DNA from: Nostoc sp. ATCC 53789
GTDB lineage: Bacteria > Cyanobacteriota > Cyanobacteriia > Cyanobacteriales > Nostocaceae
NCBI RefSeq assembly: GCF_009873495.1
Contig: NZ_CP046703.1
Span: 6,414,501 to 6,478,500 of the forward strand
Length of the DNA: 64,000 bases
Reading direction: 5' to 3'
Shown piece after piece: positions 8,518 to 16,821 of the stretch. The position numbers and the translations under genes were made by a program. The notes beneath the pieces are model-generated. The model did not search any database. It had not been told where the DNA came from and was given only the letters and a program-made list of their open reading frames with translations. Every line of letters begins with the position of its first letter. Position 1 is the first letter of the stretch.

Positions 8518-8811
8518 TTAATCTACGAACAAAGATTCTAAGTCTCGATAACCACTGGCAACACGAGTAATACTAATTCCGTCTTCTCTTGGATAGTAAA
8601 ATATAATGTAATCATCCACAAGAAAACCGCGCAGATTTGGTACAAACCTTCCATAACTTTTTCCCATATTGGGGAAACTCGCTACTAATTTACATTTAGA
8701 GCGAATGTCATCAAAAAGCTTACTAGCTGCTTTTGGGCTACTCCGAGCAATATATTCACAAATTTCATCTAAATCTTGAATTGCTGCATCTGAAAATGAA
8801 TAATTACTCAT
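8518..8811 (-). CDS. RelE/ParE-family toxin of a type II toxin-antitoxin pair
   Basis: A 97-residue protein with the ParE-like fold: YSFSDAAIQDLDEICEYIA helix, SPKAASKLFDDIRSKCKLVASFPNMGKSYG, and the C-terminal YIIFYYPREDGISITRVASGYRDL strand block. ParE proteins poison gyrase and RelE proteins cleave mRNA on ribosomes; the sequence alone does not decide which. The start codon overlaps the antitoxin stop by four bases (ATGA arrangement), indicating translational coupling in an antitoxin-first operon. Confidence 0.88.
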   Translation of the reverse strand: MSNYSFSDAAIQDLDEICEYIARSSPKAASKLFDDIRSKCKLVASFPNMGKSYGRFVPNLRGFLVDDYIIFYYPREDGISITRVASGYRDLESLFVD

Positions 8812-9065
8812 TCAGCAGACTCCTCAGCAATTAGACGAATTTTTTCTTGTAATTTGGCGAATACAACTTCGCCGTCAGTTACTTGCCCCTTAGCAATTTG
8901 TTCAGTTCCTACAGCAATTTTTTGCCGTAATTCTTCAAGTCGCTGCTCTCTTTCTTGTAATAGTTTAAAGGCTTCATTGATAACATCATCTGCATTAGTA
9001 AATCTACCACTTGCAAGCTGTGCCTGAATAAATTGCTCTAGTTCTGGTTTAATTTGGATGTACAT
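8808..9065 (-). CDS. ParD/CopG-like antitoxin
   Basis: An 85-residue partner of the downstream toxin. Its start, MYIQIKPELEQFIQAQLASG, and the FTNADDVINEAFKLLQEREQ segment match the ribbon-helix-helix ParD type. The charged C-terminal half is the expected toxin-binding tail. ParD-type antitoxins also repress their own operon; no operator was identified with confidence upstream of 9065. The pair is a compact accessory module next to decayed transposon DNA. Confidence 0.85.
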   Translation of the reverse strand: MYIQIKPELEQFIQAQLASGRFTNADDVINEAFKLLQEREQRLEELRQKIAVGTEQIAKGQVTDGEVVFAKLQEKIRLIAEESAE

Positions 9066-9139
9066 ATTTTCTAGCTCTATATAATAGATATTCTTATCTA
9101 GATTTTAACAGCATTGCTTTCTCGATTGGTAACTAACCA

Positions 9140-9300
9140 TCCCACAAATGCCGTAAGCGTTTAGGCGTAATAGCCTTTCCTCACGACGACTACCGATGTG
9201 GTAAACCGCAATTGTATTTTGTAATTGCTACCCATAACCATCGATATTTACCTTCCTCGTACCAAGGTGTTTCGTCAAGGTGGTTGTTAGGCACAAAAGA
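9140..9300 (-). pseudogene. Fragment of an IS66-type transposase, frameshifted
   Basis: On the minus strand one frame reads LDETPWYEEGKYRWLWVAIT and, after a frameshift near 9215, another reads TIAVYHIGSRREERLLRLNA. The first block resembles the DETPW...G..RWLWV segment around a catalytic Asp of IS66 TnpC, and the second resembles its HIGSRR continuation. Neither frame is long, no start or stop fits, and no terminal repeats were found, so this is a dead remnant. The assignment is from motif memory. Confidence 0.6.
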
Positions 9301-9415
9301 TGCTCATGGACTTTATCGCTGTTATGGGTTTAAAAATTTGACATAACCAGAGAAAATTATGATGCGTTTAAATCCCAATGCTAATCGAGTTTGAGTAAAG
9401 CGGGAGCAAGCCAGT

Positions 9416-9444
9416 GCGTAGGCGTAGCCCGTCGTAGACATCGC
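9416..9444. repeat. REP-like interspersed repeat (GCGTAGGCGYAGCCC...CATCGC)
   Basis: A 29-bp sequence closely related to those at 22040-22068 and 28179-28204; all three start GCGTAG and end TAGRCATCGC or TAGGCATCGC. All lie in intergenic DNA. Dispersed elements of this form are common in Nostoc-type genomes. Confidence 0.6.
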
Positions 9445-9509
9445 TAACCCACATTGACAGTTAGATTACAATCTTAGGTATAGTTTCTCTGACTGGAGTT
9501 GTTCATCGG

Positions 9510-11984
9510 GTGATTCAATCCGATTCAATGACAAAGCATACCAGACAAGTATTACTTAGTGCGCTCAAGGTAGTTGTCTTATGCCTGACACTGTTCCTAC
9601 TATGCACAAGCAATAGTTGGGCGCAAATCACTACTGACAGCAAAATTGCTCCTCTGATTGAGAAGCTGATAGATAACGATGCCCACATCAGAAGCCTTGC
9701 AGCAGATGCATTAGTTAATATCGGTTCGGCAGCAGTGCCGTCTCTGATTGAAGCTTTGAAAAATCAGGATATTAATCTTCGCTGGCACGCCGCTTCGGTT
9801 TTAGGAGATTTGGGTGCAGAAGCAGCACCAGCAGTTCCAGCCTTAAGTGCAGCATTACAGGATGAAGATGGACAAGTCCGCTTGTACGCCACCTTAGCTT
9901 TAGGAAATATTGGTACAGCAGCCAAAGCAGCAGTTCCATCGTTGATGGCGGCATTGCAAGACAAGGAGCAATTCGTTCGCATTTATGTTCCTTCTGCACT
10001 CAGAAAAATTGGTGTAGAAGCGAAAGTAGCTGTCCCAGTATTAACTGCTGCCTTAAAAGATAAGAACCCCACTGTACGTTACAATTCTGCTTACGCTTTG
10101 GGTGCAATGGGTACAGAAGCAGTATCTTCTGTCCCGAATTTAATTGCCCTGTTGAATGATAACCAGTTTTACGTGCGTTTAGGTGCTATCAAAGGTTTAG
10201 GAGGAATAGCGGCAGGCTTTCAGGACAAAGCAAATGCTTTACCTACCTCCAAGTTGCAGAAAGTCATCTCAGACTTTGAGCAGGTATTGGCAACTATACA
10301 AAAATACAAAGATAAATTCACAGAGACGGACATTAGGCTGATACGTCGCCCTCTCAATGCCCTGAAAGCAGAAAAAGAAACTCGCCTCTTTGATAGAGTT
10401 CTGGAATCGCTATTTGAGCATAAATTACTCTTGGGAATTGCCGCTTACCTTATCTTATTGCCTTCTATTTGGTTAATTCTCTTGCGGGTAGCCCCTTTAT
10501 GGTTGTTGAAAATTAACAACGCCCTCAAACCCTACACAGATTTTTCTCTCCCATTTATCAGCGTTAATGTACCTCTGCGATATGTGCTATTTGTTGGCTG
10601 GTTTCATTACCATCCCAGAGTATTAGATGCGTGGGTAGCTAAATATATCAAAGCAGCCCGCGAACAATTCCCTAAAAAGGATACAGTTAGCAGTCGCGCC
10701 TGTTACATTCCCATTCCCGTTGTTCTGGATGGTACAACAGTTCCCCAACTGATGAATGAGAATCTGCGCTCAACTTTCGAGAAACAACGTAGCTGCCTAG
10801 TAATTGGTGGGGAAGGGGGTGTAGGTAAAACCAGTTTAGCATGTCGAATCGCTGGATGGGCAATGGCTGAGGATGAAGACCAACAACTCTGCAAACATTT
10901 GATGTTACCAGTGCTGTTAGAAGAAGAATTTCGGGTAACTGAAGGTAAGTCGCCGCTTTTAGAAGCTATCAGAGGACAGTTGCAAGCTTTAATTGATGAA
11001 CCAGAGCCGATTTGTCAAGAATTACTGTTACGTTTGTTAAGAAAGAAACGCATTCTAGTGATTGTAGACCGGTTCTCAGAAATGAATGCGACTACACGAG
11101 AAGCAATTGAGCCGGAGTCGCCAGAGTTTCCGGTGAATGCGTTGGTGATTACTTCCCGAATTGAGGAAAAGCTGGGGCGGGTTAATAAAACGATAATTAA
11201 ACCCTTGCGGATTGAGGCGAATAAACTATCGTCCTTTATGGAAGCTTATCTCATGCAGCGAGGTAAACGCGATCGCTTTACTGACCAAGAATTTTTTGAC
11301 GCTTGTAATCGTCTTTCTCTGATGGTCGGTCAAAATAATATCACTGTCTTGCTGGCTAAACTTTATGCTGAACAGTTAATTGCTAGTAAAGACGTTACAT
11401 CTAATATTTCTGCGTTGCCAGAAAATATTCCTAATTTGATGCTGGGTTATATCAATGAACTCAATCGTGATGTTACAGACGAGCAATTTGATGACCGCAC
11501 TGTTCATCAAATTGCCAAAACCATCGCCTGGGAATGCTTGCAGCAAAGTTATCAACCAGGAACCGCCAAGCGTGCAGATGCGGTTGCTGCATTAGCAGCT
11601 TTGGGTATTGATGATCCGGAAGCACACCTCAATTATCTGGAAAAACGCCTGCACCTGATTCAAACTATCGGTTCTGCCAAAGACAGAATCCGTTTCTGTC
11701 TCGATCCTTTAGCTGAGTATCTTGCAGGTTGGTATTTAATAGAATTGTATGGCAATAACGATGGTAAATGGCGATCGCATTTTTTCAAAAAGGCGGACGA
11801 TTTAGTTAAAACAGGCGCACCAGATGCCATCAAAGGCTTGTTGTTAGCAGTGCGAGATTGCTACTTATCTGAGGTTCAAGGTAGCAAAGAAACGGATTTT
11901 GTACCCCAGAAGTCGGGTAAACTGGCTGGGTTTACACCTTCAGTCAACACAGCAGCTACTACTGTGCAAACACGAATACCATAA
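9510..11984 (+). CDS. Secreted/membrane HEAT-repeat protein with STAND-type NTPase domain
   Basis: A predicted 824-residue protein of unusual design. Residues 14-39 look like a signal peptide (LSALKVVVLCLTLFLLC...SWAQ). Residues about 48-228 are six HEAT/PBS-lyase-like repeats of about 32 residues (VRxxAAxALGxIG, AVPxLxxAL). A hydrophobic helix lies near 305-328. A NACHT-like P-loop NTPase follows, with GGEGGVGKTS at about 432 and a Walker B-like LVIVDRF near 514. The C terminus is helical. The expected topology puts HEAT repeats outside the membrane and the ATPase inside, suggesting a signal-transducing switch; this is inference. Start is GTG at 9510 or ATG at 9528; both keep the signal sequence. 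An insertion sequence lies 18 bp after the stop. Confidence 0.8.
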   Translation: MIQSDSMTKHTRQVLLSALKVVVLCLTLFLLCTSNSWAQITTDSKIAPLIEKLIDNDAHIRSLAADALVNIGSAAVPSLIEALKNQDINLRWHAASVLGDLGAEAAPAVPALSAALQDEDGQVRLYATLALGNIGTAAKAAVPSLMAALQDKEQFVRIYVPSALRKIGVEAKVAVPVLTAALKDKNPTVRYNSAYALGAMGTEAVSSVPNLIALLNDNQFYVRLGAIKGLGGIAAGFQDKANALPTSKLQKVISDFEQVLATIQKYKDKFTETDIRLIRRPLNALKAEKETRLFDRVLESLFEHKLLLGIAAYLILLPSIWLILLRVAPLWLLKINNALKPYTDFSLPFISVNVPLRYVLFVGWFHYHPRVLDAWVAKYIKAAREQFPKKDTVSSRACYIPIPVVLDGTTVPQLMNENLRSTFEKQRSCLVIGGEGGVGKTSLACRIAGWAMAEDEDQQLCKHLMLPVLLEEEFRVTEGKSPLLEAIRGQLQALIDEPEPICQELLLRLLRKKRILVIVDRFSEMNATTREAIEPESPEFPVNALVITSRIEEKLGRVNKTIIKPLRIEANKLSSFMEAYLMQRGKRDRFTDQEFFDACNRLSLMVGQNNITVLLAKLYAEQLIASKDVTSNISALPENIPNLMLGYINELNRDVTDEQFDDRTVHQIAKTIAWECLQQSYQPGTAKRADAVAALAALGIDDPEAHLNYLEKRLHLIQTIGSAKDRIRFCLDPLAEYLAGWYLIELYGNNDGKWRSHFFKKADDLVKTGAPDAIKGLLLAVRDCYLSEVQGSKETDFVPQKSGKLAGFTPSVNTAATTVQTRIP

Positions 11985-12113
11985 ACGGCATTTTCCAACT
12001 TACTTGAGTTTGGACTAATTGGCATTTAGCAGCAATGAATAGAAAGCAAGAAAAAGTTACCCAACTTCTTTTAGAGGCTGAGTTAAGTTGAATCGTTGAA
12101 AAAGAAGCAGAAA

Positions 12114-13427
12114 CTAAGCAGCAGTTAGATCAGCGTTCTTAAGTGATTCTTCGGTTTTAGGTTTTTTAGATGCGTGTTTTTTGACAGTGGGATAACGCTT
12201 ACGCGAAGGTGGCTGATGCCCTTGGGCACGCCCAGGTGATTTACCGCGAGTTTTCGGGGGTTGAGCAGGAGTGCCAATAGTGGCTAAAATTAGAGGAAAG
12301 GCTTGTGCTACGCGTCCTGGAGACAGTTTATCCTGAGTCGATTGCCAAGGCAAGGGGGAATCAATACAGGCAAGTCTAGCTAGCCATAATTGCCAAGTTA
12401 ACAATGGCATCAGGTCACTCCATCGCTCTGCTGCCTGAGTAGAGCCAAGCTGAGGCTGTGTCCAATATAACCTCTGCTTGGCAAATCGATACCAATGTTC
12501 TAGAGCAAAGCGGCGGAGGTATTTTTGCCAGAGATCCTCTAATGGAGGCATTGTCTGACCCAACCAAGCTAGCCATAAGGGTTGGAACTTACGATTGCGT
12601 CCAACTGGTTGGATCACCTCGACGCGAATGATTTCCATTGCCCGGTTTGGAGATTGAAGAAAATGAAACCCACTCCAGCGCATGACTTTTACTCGACCAA
12701 CTTGCGGGTCTTCAACTTCTAGAGTTTCAGTTACCTCTGCCCAAGTTTCCGAGTCATTGAACTTAAACTTATGACCATGTTTACACGGTGCGCCTCGTCC
12801 TTTGTAAGTACCGGGTGTACCCCATACGCATCGGTTAGAAGCTAAACGCAGCAACAGGTCTGCGTCAATCTTCTCCGTGGCTTGGACAAATTTGGCGTTG
12901 CCGTAGCCTCGGTCATAAGCAGCAAGCGGTCTTTTGCCTAACTCACGGGTTATTTGTTTAAGTTGGAATGCGGCTTTACTTGTTGGCGTTTCAAAGCTGG
13001 TGATCCGTTCGTGCTTTAACGGCAATGCCCAACTCCCATCCGCTTCTGGTATCCACGCTAACGTACTGTAACTTTGTCCGATGCCTATGCTTCCCCTGGA
13101 GTCCCCATGAAAAGTTCTTTCTTTTAGTGTCTTCGCTTCTGGTCTTGCCCAAAAGCTATGATCTCCTGCTAGAAATGGCTGTTCATCCGTCACTACCTCC
13201 TGTACCAGTAGCTTCATCAGTTTTCTTTTTGGTGGACGACTATCATGTAGTGCTGCATAAATGCTCGACCATTGCCGTCGAAATACTGGGCTTTGTGACA
13301 AGCTTACAAACGATGGGATACTCGGACTTGTTAATACTGCATCCATCAATTCAAATACTGCATCTTTGGCCTTTCCCAAACAATCGTAGATACCTTGGCG
13401 GAATTTTTCTAGTTGTGTCAGGATCAT
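12114..13427 (-). CDS. DDE-superfamily transposase (IS4/IS701-like)
   Basis: About 437 residues. The catalytic core can be followed as LAGDHSFWARP (first Asp, near 95), LAAYDRGYGNAKFV (second Asp, near 180) and LEHWYRFAKQRLYW (Glu of a Y-x(2)-R...K-like signature, near 320). The C-terminal 60 residues are basic and proline-rich (PPKTRGKSPGRAQG). I placed the start at ATG 13427; a GTG one codon upstream is the alternative. The frame is uninterrupted, so the protein may be active. It is the only gene of the element at 12003-13520. Confidence 0.88.
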   Translation of the reverse strand: MILTQLEKFRQGIYDCLGKAKDAVFELMDAVLTSPSIPSFVSLSQSPVFRRQWSSIYAALHDSRPPKRKLMKLLVQEVVTDEQPFLAGDHSFWARPEAKTLKERTFHGDSRGSIGIGQSYSTLAWIPEADGSWALPLKHERITSFETPTSKAAFQLKQITRELGKRPLAAYDRGYGNAKFVQATEKIDADLLLRLASNRCVWGTPGTYKGRGAPCKHGHKFKFNDSETWAEVTETLEVEDPQVGRVKVMRWSGFHFLQSPNRAMEIIRVEVIQPVGRNRKFQPLWLAWLGQTMPPLEDLWQKYLRRFALEHWYRFAKQRLYWTQPQLGSTQAAERWSDLMPLLTWQLWLARLACIDSPLPWQSTQDKLSPGRVAQAFPLILATIGTPAQPPKTRGKSPGRAQGHQPPSRKRYPTVKKHASKKPKTEESLKNADLTAA

Positions 13428-13466
13428 CACGTCAATGATTTATCGATTACTTTCATTGACTTTACG

Positions 13467-13490
13467 GCAGTCAGTGTTACTGCTGACTGC
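13467..13490 (+). terminator. Hairpin inside the right end of the insertion sequence
   Basis: A perfect 8-bp stem (GCAGTCAG / CTGACTGC, 8-nt loop) followed by TTTTCTCT on the plus strand. It lies between the transposase start and the right terminal repeat. As read it would stop plus-strand transcription leaving the element. A role in limiting expression of the transposase from outside is possible but not shown. Confidence 0.5.
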
Positions 13491-13583
13491 TTTTCTCTAG
13501 CTTTTTAGTCCAAACTCCAGAACTTATTTAAATTTCTCTGCATTCCCTTCTATTGCAGACTTTCGATGATTGTAATCACTCGA

Positions 13584-13616
13584 TCGGCGCTCACTGCTGT
13601 TTGCTAAGAGCGCCGA
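13584..13616. terminator. GC-rich hairpin beyond the insertion sequence
   Basis: A perfect 9-bp stem (TCGGCGCTC / GAGCGCCGA) with a 15-nt loop lies 38 bp past the stop of the SnoaL-like gene on the minus strand, making it a likely end of that transcript. No clear T tract follows. Confidence 0.45.
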
Positions 13617-13653
13617 TGAGCGTGCTATTCGATAGACTATAACTAAATGAAAA

Positions 13654-14334
13654 TTAGTGATTGTTCTGATTTTGAGAATGGAAAGGACAACCACCTGCTG
13701 TTAATTTTTGAAGAAAGACATTATTATCAAAATAATGTTCTAAAGACTCAATCTTCAAATCCCCAGTGATGCGAGCAATACTAACTCCTACGATTTCTAT
13801 TGTTTCACCCGTGGGTGCATAGTCCTTATAGGAACCATTAAATGTTCCCCAATGTCGCCACTTAAAGGTAACATTAGGCGGTCCCGAAAGGACTTCTGTT
13901 AATTCCCAAAGAAAGCCATTAGGAAAGGCTGTATGAAAAACTTGAAATGAAGATTCAAAGGTTTCTGTTTCAGAGTCATATTGCTCAGTTTTACCCAAAA
14001 ACAGGTTATAAGTACCTTCGGTTGCAACATCTTCAGCAGTGAATTTTTGTCCCCCATTGGTACTCATTTTAAACTTATCAGTAACAATCGAAAGCCACTG
14101 TTGAGGGTTAGATTTATTAGAAGCTTCCATCTCAAAAGTGCGGACTAAGTTTTGAGCGATCGCTTCTAAAGAACCTTCAGGATGTTGAAATTTACTCTCT
14201 TGATAAAGAAATTCATTGGTATAAGAATAATCCGGGCGTTTTCCTTCTCGCCATTGTACTTCTTCATCATGAGCAATGACTATATCTCTATCTTGTACCC
14301 AGAGTGGCAATTCTGTTGTTTTTTCGCTACTCAT
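13654..14334 (-). CDS. SnoaL-like ester cyclase / NTF2-fold protein
   Basis: A 226-residue protein whose centre and C terminus match the SnoaL-like family as I know it: FPNGFLWELTEVLSGPP, VTFKWRHWGTFNGSYKDYAPTG, GVSIARITGDLKIESLEHYFD and the terminal AGGCPFH. The family has a cone-shaped NTF2 fold and includes polyketide cyclases, but many members have no known reaction. No signal peptide is present. It stands alone between the insertion sequence and an acetyltransferase gene. Substrate is unknown. Confidence 0.75.
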   Translation of the reverse strand: MSSEKTTELPLWVQDRDIVIAHDEEVQWREGKRPDYSYTNEFLYQESKFQHPEGSLEAIAQNLVRTFEMEASNKSNPQQWLSIVTDKFKMSTNGGQKFTAEDVATEGTYNLFLGKTEQYDSETETFESSFQVFHTAFPNGFLWELTEVLSGPPNVTFKWRHWGTFNGSYKDYAPTGETIEIVGVSIARITGDLKIESLEHYFDNNVFLQKLTAGGCPFHSQNQNNH

Positions 14335-14539
14335 ACAAGCTGACTGATTATAAACATCGTTTCTTAGAATAAAGTTTTATGCTTATCAAGTAAATCGAAA
14401 AATCCAAAAAATTAAACAATATTTATAATTAAATTAATATTGTATAAATGCAAATACAAGCAACCACAGATGCTTCTTGAGCTAGAAACTTATTCGATTG
14501 GATTTAAAAGCTTTTTAGTATGCAAAAAAATTGCTGTCC

Positions 14540-15019
14540 TTAAATCAAATCTAATTGCATTAGATTCCCTTCAGAGAAACCGAGGCTGGAGTAAACTGGT
14601 TTGCCCAATGGCGAGGCGTTAAGAACCACCCGCGTGCAAGCGATCGCTTTTAAATATTCAATTGCTCTATTAGTTAAGGATTTGGCAATTCCTTGTCTGC
14701 GGTAAGATTGTTCGACATAAACGCCCCAAATATATCCAAACTTGCGATATTCATCTTTTAAAACATTCGGGTATAAACCTGCAAACGGTTGACAACTTAC
14801 AGAACCCACAACTGTATTATCAATCTCTGCAATAAAAGCCTTATAAAATAAATCTCGATGCGCTTCTTCTATAAATTGGAGGGTAATATTCTGCCACTCC
14901 AGAATAATATTACTCTCATCAACACCAATATCTAGCCACATTTGGTAAAAGTGTTTTGCAATCAGTGAGTCTTCTTTGGTAGTAGCTTCTCTGATAGTTA
15001 TATGTTTTTCTGTCAGCAT
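14540..15019 (-). CDS. GNAT-family N-acetyltransferase
   Basis: About 159 residues with the GNAT core: an N-terminal ITIREATTKED strand, VVGSVSCQPF, and the acetyl-CoA pyrophosphate loop YRRQGIAKSLTNRAIEYLK, then VVLNASPLGKPVYSSLGF. It should transfer an acetyl group to an unknown amine. I place the start at ATG 15019 (MLTEKHITIREA); a GTG at 15046 would add nine residues but runs close to the leuA terminator. It is downstream of leuA on the same strand. Confidence 0.82.
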   Translation of the reverse strand: MLTEKHITIREATTKEDSLIAKHFYQMWLDIGVDESNIILEWQNITLQFIEEAHRDLFYKAFIAEIDNTVVGSVSCQPFAGLYPNVLKDEYRKFGYIWGVYVEQSYRRQGIAKSLTNRAIEYLKAIACTRVVLNASPLGKPVYSSLGFSEGNLMQLDLI

Positions 15020-15050
15020 AATTTCTAACAAATTTTTGGAACTCACAAAT

Positions 15051-15078
15051 AACTCCTCCCCAAAGTTGGAGAGGAGTT
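15051..15078 (-). terminator. Terminator-like hairpin after leuA
   Basis: An 8-bp perfect inverted repeat (AACTCCTC / GAGGAGTT), extendable by weaker pairs, lies 43 bp after the leuA stop and before the acetyltransferase gene. In the minus direction it is followed by ATTTGTG, a modest T-rich tail. Confidence 0.55.
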
Positions 15079-15121
15079 TGTTAGCATCAGCTAAAAACTA
15101 GCAGTTTCACAGATGCCGATC

Positions 15122-16726
15122 TCAGACTTTCTGTGCAGTTACTTCCTCTGGCTTTTCTTGTCTTTGCAACGCAGAATACAACCTATTCAGCGCATTTACA
15201 TAAGCTTGTGCAGATGCCACTATGATATCTGTGTTCGCTGCATGACCAGAAAACACTTTAGATTCATAACGTAAACGAATTGTTACTTCGCCAATGGCAT
15301 CAATACCTGCTGTTACTGACTGCACAGAAAACTCAATCAATTCGTTGGGCACATTCACCACCCGATTGATGGCTTTGTAAACTGCATCCACTGGCCCAGT
15401 ACCGATCGCAGCATCGGTTAATTCTTCACCTTCTGGGGTACGCAGGGTAACTGTAGCAGTAGGACGGGCGTTGCTACCGCAGGAAACTTGTACCAACTCT
15501 ACCCGGAACAAATCGGGTGCTTGTTGAATTTCATCGTTAACGATTGCTTCCAAATCCCAATCAGAAATATCTTTCTTTTTATCTGCTACTTCTTTGAATC
15601 TAACGAAGGCTTTATTTAGCTCACTATCCGACAGTTCAAAACCCAATTCTTTCAATCGAGTGCGGAAAGCATTTCTCCCTGAATGTTTGCCCAAAACTAT
15701 TTGATTGTCTGTTAAGCCAATCAATTGGGCATCCATAATTTCGTAAGTGAGCTTGTTTTTTAGGACACCATCTTGGTGAATCCCAGACTCATGAGCAAAG
15801 GCATTCGCCCCAACGATCGCTTTATTTGGTTGTACCAACATTCCCGTCAAATTAGAAACTAAGCGTGAGGTTTTATAAATTTGTCGGGTGTCGATATTTG
15901 TCAGGGATTCTTGAGATTCTTCTGGTCTTCCCAAAAAGGGATTAAAATATTGCCGCCGCACGTGCAACGCCATTACTAATTCTTCTAGTGAGGCATTGCC
16001 GGCACGTTCACCAATACCATTGATCGTACATTCTAGTTGCCTTGCGCCATTTTTTACGGCTTCTAAGAAGTTAGCAACTGCCAAGCCTAAATCATTATGA
16101 CCGTGAACGGAAATAATCGCTTGGTCGATGTTGGGGACATTTTCAATAATGCCTTTAATTATGGCTCCAAATTCGCTTGGGGTGGTGTAACCCACGGTAT
16201 CGGGAATGTTAACTGTTGTTGCACCAGCTGCGATCGTTCGCTCTAACACTTGGTACAAAAATTCTGGATCTGAACGAGCCGCATCCATCGGCGAAAATTC
16301 GACATCTGTCATGAAGGATTTAGCATAAGCTACCATTTCTTCGGCGATCGCTAACACCTCTGCCCGTGACTTCCGTAACTGATACTCTAAATGAATATCA
16401 GAAGTCGAAATAAATGTGTGAATTCTGCCCTTTACGGCTGGTTTTAATGCTTCTGCGGCCGCTTCAATATCTGCTTTAATCGCTCTTGCCAAACTGCAAA
16501 TTACCGGACCATTTTCTGTCCCCACAATTTGGGCAATCTTGCTGACTGCTTCAAAATCTCCGGGACTGGCAAAGGCAAAGCCTGCCTCAATTATATCCAC
16601 ACCCAGACGCGCTAGTTGCTTGGCAATAACTAGCTTTTCGTCTATATTCAGAGTCGCTCCCGGACACTGCTCTCCATCTCGCAGTGTAGTATCAAAAATG
16701 ATAATTCGATCTGTTTTGTTTGTCAT
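15122..16726 (-). CDS. leuA: 2-isopropylmalate synthase
   Basis: The first committed enzyme of leucine synthesis, condensing acetyl-CoA with 2-ketoisovalerate. The 534 residues have the expected order: DRIIIFDTTLRDGEQCPG (catalytic TIM barrel, residues 5-270) with the HGHNDLGLAVAN metal motif, ECTINGIGERAGNASLEE, FAHESGIHQDGVLK and a C-terminal regulatory domain (about 395-510) that binds leucine in this family. The size fits the long LeuA form. ATG at 16726 is correctly placed before TNKTDRI. No leader peptide or T-box was recognised upstream. Confidence 0.97.
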   Translation of the reverse strand: MTNKTDRIIIFDTTLRDGEQCPGATLNIDEKLVIAKQLARLGVDIIEAGFAFASPGDFEAVSKIAQIVGTENGPVICSLARAIKADIEAAAEALKPAVKGRIHTFISTSDIHLEYQLRKSRAEVLAIAEEMVAYAKSFMTDVEFSPMDAARSDPEFLYQVLERTIAAGATTVNIPDTVGYTTPSEFGAIIKGIIENVPNIDQAIISVHGHNDLGLAVANFLEAVKNGARQLECTINGIGERAGNASLEELVMALHVRRQYFNPFLGRPEESQESLTNIDTRQIYKTSRLVSNLTGMLVQPNKAIVGANAFAHESGIHQDGVLKNKLTYEIMDAQLIGLTDNQIVLGKHSGRNAFRTRLKELGFELSDSELNKAFVRFKEVADKKKDISDWDLEAIVNDEIQQAPDLFRVELVQVSCGSNARPTATVTLRTPEGEELTDAAIGTGPVDAVYKAINRVVNVPNELIEFSVQSVTAGIDAIGEVTIRLRYESKVFSGHAANTDIIVASAQAYVNALNRLYSALQRQEKPEEVTAQKV

Positions 16727-16821
16727 TTGCGGTTTGTTGTTTAATTTTTACTTGTGGCTCAATATATCTTCAACCTTAGTTTTTCTTTTACTCTTACCTT
16801 TGTAAATAATTGCTAAGGCTA

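Larger units (their letters stand above)
12003..13520. mobile_element. Complete insertion sequence, 1,518 bp, with TIRs and 6-bp target duplication
   Basis: The element runs from CTTGAGTTTGGACTAA at 12003-12018 to the inverted copy at 13505-13520 (reverse complement CTGGAGTTTGGACTAA), which are 16-bp ends with one mismatch. It is flanked on both sides by AACTTA (11997-12002 and 13521-13526), a 6-bp direct target duplication. It contains one transposase gene on the minus strand. The intact ends and duplication imply a fairly recent insertion. The transposase looks like the DDE superfamily near IS4/IS701, but the exact family was not determined. Confidence 0.9.

Noticed and set aside
8518..9065. 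Toxin-antitoxin pair as a novel defence system
   Set aside because: Both proteins fit the common ParE/RelE and ParD-type families in the usual overlapping order; nothing unusual is visible.
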